From positions 3,720,001 to 3,784,000 of the forward strand of contig CM082583.2 in assembly GCA_040954595.2 (NCBI GenBank): DNA of 64,000 bases, given 5' to 3'. This stretch comes from Balanoglossus misakiensis. Lineage: Eukaryota; Hemichordata. The notes under the pieces are model-generated. The model was given only the letters and a program-made list of their open reading frames with translations. It was not told the origin of the DNA and did not search any database. Below are positions 60,544-64,000 of this stretch, one piece after another. Position 1 is the first letter of the stretch. Every line of letters begins with the position of its first letter. A program made the position numbers and the translations under genes.

Positions 60544-63500
60544 ATGGCTGACGAAATCAGTCCCCACATGAACATCGGTAATGTTCCCTATGCTGTTCTT
60601 ATGGAGATACATTCACTGCTAGATGCCGGTGGCCCACAGAATAACTGGAGAACTCTAATTGCAGCTATCCCAGATAATCCATACAAGTAAGTTGTACCAT
60701 CATTGAAGGCAGGGACATTGCTTGCCACTTTGCAGGAATGTCATCATATATGCTATTAACTCAAGTCTTGAATCGTTGATGAGCTTGAGTGACACACTGC
60801 AGAGCATAAGGTATATACATGTACTACTTATGTTAAATTGCATACTTACACCATCAACATCCATGTTTACTGCAGTTTTGCAGCCCCTCCGTCTCCCCTG
60901 GACGATTTTTGTTTTTGCGGGGAGAGGGCAAAAACAAAAATCGTCCAGGGGAGACGGAGGGGCTGCAAAACTGCAGTAACATCCACGTGTGACAGAAAAA
61001 GTTCTTGGTTCAATGAAGGTTTACTGGACTAGTCATCTAGGAAACTGGTCCATGCTGGACTGCAAAATGACATACATTTCTCATTCATAGGTGTATGGCA
61101 CTCTGCATATTGTCATATATAATTTAAACTTTTTTTTCAATAAAAGACATGCAGTGTGCACTGTTGCATTTGGAGTCAAAGCACATTTTGAAGTATGGAA
61201 AATGTAGAGGCTAATTGATTAATATAAATAAATGGCTATGATAATTAAGAAACAGAAAATGTACGGAATTAATCTGACATGTCGGACCAGACAGATATTA
61301 TGATAAATACAAGAAGTCATGTAAATGTATAAAATGTACATCAGTCTGTGACCAGGTTGGTCAAAAACAGTAAGATGAATCTTGTTGTTGTCTTGAAAAA
61401 AGAACAACTTGGTACAGGAACAAGGAAAGAATAGTGAGAGTTTAAATGAAGTGAATAGTTTCCTCAACTTTGCAGAGCCATGAGATGATTTATTGTTTAT
61501 TAAACCATCACAATGTGAGAGTCAAAATCCACTGACATTTTGTTTGTAGAATGATTGAGAATGATTTAAATAAGTTATCTGTAGGACTGAAACCAGGAAG
61601 TTAAATGCCCCTTAAAGTTAGCCATTAAAAATATATTTGCATATCTTTTGACAACTTCCACAGCCCTAGGAAAGTCCCATGAAGTCACTTGAATACCTGA
61701 AAGGGTTGTGCAGATTACTGATTATACAACTGAACCTTTGACATTTGTTTTTGTGATTATACTTTTAATGGAATTGCACTGCTCCTTAAGAATCCCCATA
61801 CATACTATTTTTTCCTGTTGTGAAAAACTTGCCAAAACATCTAGCCAGTATTTAATTTTTTTTAAATGAATGAAATAATTCTGTCATTTTCAAACCACTG
61901 AACTCTAAATACATGAATAGAACTTGACAACACTTATCAACACATATGTTCAAACTAATACCACTTATATTATGGTTAGGGAGTATTTTTAGGGTGGGTA
62001 CTGTAGGGGGCTTAGGTGTGGAGAGCAAGTGGATTGTGTGTACAAGTATCTGTACAACAGATGTGTAGATGTGATTTGGTGTGAGGATGTGAACTTATCG
62101 ACATGAAAGTGTGAATCAATATGAATCCCTCAAAAAAATGGGGTAAGACATTTCACCCTATGGGAAGCTGAATTGGGAGGGAGTAAAACACATGTTTTGT
62201 GAGGAATCTTTGGGGGAGAGCAATAGTGGTGGAATTGCTGGAATAGCTGTTGTGTCAATACCCTGTATGTGTCCAGAAAGTAGTTTTCACACAAGTCTTG
62301 ATTTTACTTATTCTTTAAAGGTATACAGTCACCTCCAATTTACATATGCCCATATATGGCTGAAATGGCGTATTTGAGGGTTCTAAAGAACACATGGTGG
62401 CACTCTTTTTTTGCGTGTGCCACCCACTGAAAATCTGTGATTGGCTAGATCTCAATTTGCCATGGTAACTGTAGCTAATTTTCCATGGGTGACCGTATGC
62501 CTTTAAGGACACTGTTATGGGAAACACCCTTTTTAGTCGGCACAGCAAGTTGGCCAGTTAGGCCTTACCCATCAGCCAATTTGTTAACTAATTACCAAGA
62601 CACGCGTCTATTTCAAGGTGAAACTCAATACATTGGATCAGACACTCCGTCTCCATTATTTTAGGGGATAATTGTGTAAACTATTCTTAAAATGAAACAG
62701 TTCTCGGTATTCATTTTTCAGGACAAGATTGGGTTAATTGTTCTCAGCGAACACTGATAAACTAACATATTAAATTCTTATTTATGGATTGAAAACTGGA
62801 ATATTGATGTGTCCAGCGCTTCAGGATACTATATCATAATATATTAGTGAAGCAAGTTACCATTTGAAGTTGTTCATTGATTTTTTTCTTGTTTGGTTTC
62901 AGAGATGTGTCAAATATTGAAAGTTTTGCAATGGAGTCCCTGAGACCTGGTGGAAGCCCAACATCCTCCTTGTTGCAGGATCTGGCCAACAGAGGGCGCA
63001 CTGTTGGCCAATTGATCAGCTACTTGGAAACAATGAAGCATGAAAAGGCATTAAGGCTCCTGAAGAGAGAAGGTCAGATAGATCACTTCACTGAAAACTT
63101 TGAATCTATTAAGAGCCATTTCAAATGAGCATGAATGTATTGTAACAGGGGAGATGATGAAGATTTCTTACACTCCTAAGGACCTGGGATCATATTTCTC
63201 ACACCAGTTGGGATTTTTGATAAGTGTGAGAAATATGATCCCAGGTCCTTGGTGTGTGGGATTATATTTCTCACACAGCCAAAAATTAGCCAAATTCATA
63301 TTAGAAACATTGTATAATTGACTGTGGAACTGTCGTCTGGCACATTGTAGTTGCAGTCCGTTGTAGTTTCTGTCTGTGTAATACACGCCATTGGATAACA
63401 TTTAGCGCACATTAATTGAGGAATGTTTTATCATCCAATCAGCGCTCGCGTCATATACAGCTTTCGGTTCAGTGAGAGAGTGGGATCGATTTGTTCTCAC

Positions 63501-64000
63501 TCTCTGTCGGATCCCACACTCTCAGCATGCCAGGAGTGTGAGAATAATAGAATCTCAACAATGTTCAGTACATTCTTTTCTTTATAAGTTAAAATGAGAA
63601 TAGTTGATCCAATGTCAGGATCGTTACTATGCTCATCTCTATATAAACAGGTTTTTTATCTAAATTAATTTCTTCAATAGTCAATTTGTCACAATGAGCT
63701 TGTCTTTTGATTTCTGTTTCTGTTTAGAACCCGTTAAAATCACCAGACAGCCTACATCAACGTCTGTCATGGCTAATGATACACTGGTTTTAAAGTGTGA
63801 AGCACGCGGCTTCCCTTATCCCCGTTACCAGTGGTTTAAAACTGTCATTGAAGAAGTCAATGGAAAAGCCCGTTATTGCACTGTGCTAATTGACAGCGGC
63901 ACTGATAAAATTCTGAAGATACCATATGTGACTGAAGATCAAAATGGCAAGTACATCTGCCGTGTTCACAACAGGATCAGCTATCAAATGTCAGGCTGGG
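60544..64000 (+). CDS. MALT1: MALT1-like paracaspase, N-terminal part (3' end outside the window)
   Basis: Exons: 60544-60686, 62903-63072 and 63728 to the window edge. Phases agree. Human MALT1 is a scaffold and protease of the CARD-BCL10-MALT1 complex that activates NF-kB, with a death domain, Ig domains and a caspase-like domain. Residues 1-104 here look like a death domain: VPYAVLMEIHSLLD near 14-27, NNWRTLIAAI, and ANRGRTVGQLISYLETM near 79-95. The third exon starts an Ig domain, with its first cysteine in LVLKCEARGFP, a QWFK tryptophan motif and the NGKYICRVHN signature holding the second cysteine. Death domain followed directly by Ig is the MALT1 order. The protease domain would lie beyond 64000. 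The start ATG has a good context (ACCATGG). Other death-plus-Ig proteins remain possible. Confidence 0.8.
60867..60979. repeat. Near-perfect palindrome in intron 1 of the MALT1-like gene
   Basis: Arms of about 50 bases, starting TTACTGCAGTTTTGCAGCCC and continuing through CTCCGTCTCCCCTGGACG, pair without visible mismatch around a short loop (GCGGGGAGAGG). Direct repeats AACATCCA lie at 60856-60863 and 60978-60985, just outside or overlapping the right arm tip. It is GC-richer than its surroundings and could be a tiny foldback insertion. Confidence 0.85.
62315..62506. mobile_element. MITE family A, best-preserved copy
   Basis: In intron 1 of the MALT1-like gene, 192 bp. The left end TTAAAGGTATACAGTCACC and right end GGTGACCGTATGCCTTTAA are nearly perfect inverted repeats that begin at TTAA. 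It serves as the reference for the copies at 6458, 7838, 13676 and 48350. Confidence 0.82.
63178..63277. repeat. Hairpin in intron 2 of the MALT1-like gene
   Basis: AAGGACCTGGGATCATATTT at 63178 and its full reverse complement ending CCAGGTCCTT at 63250 form a stem of about 26 bp with a loop of about 20 bases. A third partial unit (GGGATTATATTTCTCACACA) follows at 63258-63277. Another GTGAGAG/CTCTCAC inverted set lies nearby, at about 63470-63545. Confidence 0.75.

Noticed and set aside
60722-60979. 85-codon frame (+) after the first MALT1 exon
   Set aside because: It is produced by the palindrome at 60867-60979 and is not in phase with the spliced gene.

Overview
This is eukaryotic nuclear DNA: spliced genes with GT-AG introns, low GC, many short inverted-repeat elements, a tRNA-like SINE and frequent TACATGTA palindromes. 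Protein resemblance to vertebrate families, a CatSper channel, a SUEL-type lectin and a MALT1-like gene suggest an invertebrate deuterostome (hemichordate, cephalochordate or echinoderm). A hemichordate is only my best guess. Exon models below were built by hand from splice sites, reading phase and recognised family motifs.

Layout, left to right. (1) 1-6927 (+): the 3' part of a mesothelin/stereocilin/otoancorin-superfamily gene, ending in a hydrophobic, GPI-like tail. (2) 8870-10092 (-): a small secreted rhamnose/galactose-binding (SUEL) lectin with a 24-nt microexon, flanked by a pair of direct repeats. (3) 12000-17675 (+): a complete 12-exon CATSPER2 (527 aa). (4) 21450-33558 (-): a complete 13-exon KATNAL2 (574 aa), tail to tail with CATSPER2. 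(5) 33904-47803 (+): a complete PIAS-family SUMO E3 ligase (575 aa), head to head with KATNAL2 across about 345 bp. It appears to have an alternative C-terminal exon giving a 603-aa form. (6) 52012-59207 (+): a 12-exon gene for a 512-aa protein I do not recognise. (7) 60544-64000 (+): the 5' part of a MALT1-like gene (death domain, then an immunoglobulin domain), cut by the window edge.

These genes are not one pathway: the window is a normal chromosomal stretch. Its most interesting property is gene order. From memory of the human map, KATNAL2 and PIAS2 are divergent neighbours on 18q21.1, MALT1 is also on 18q21, and stereocilin and CATSPER2 are neighbours on 15q15.3. Both linkages appear side by side here, which would suggest an ancestral deuterostome linkage block. 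The introns hold several families of non-autonomous terminal-inverted-repeat elements. Many end in TTAA, as piggyBac-type elements do, and one 81-bp element has perfect 25-bp ends and a perfect 10-bp target duplication.
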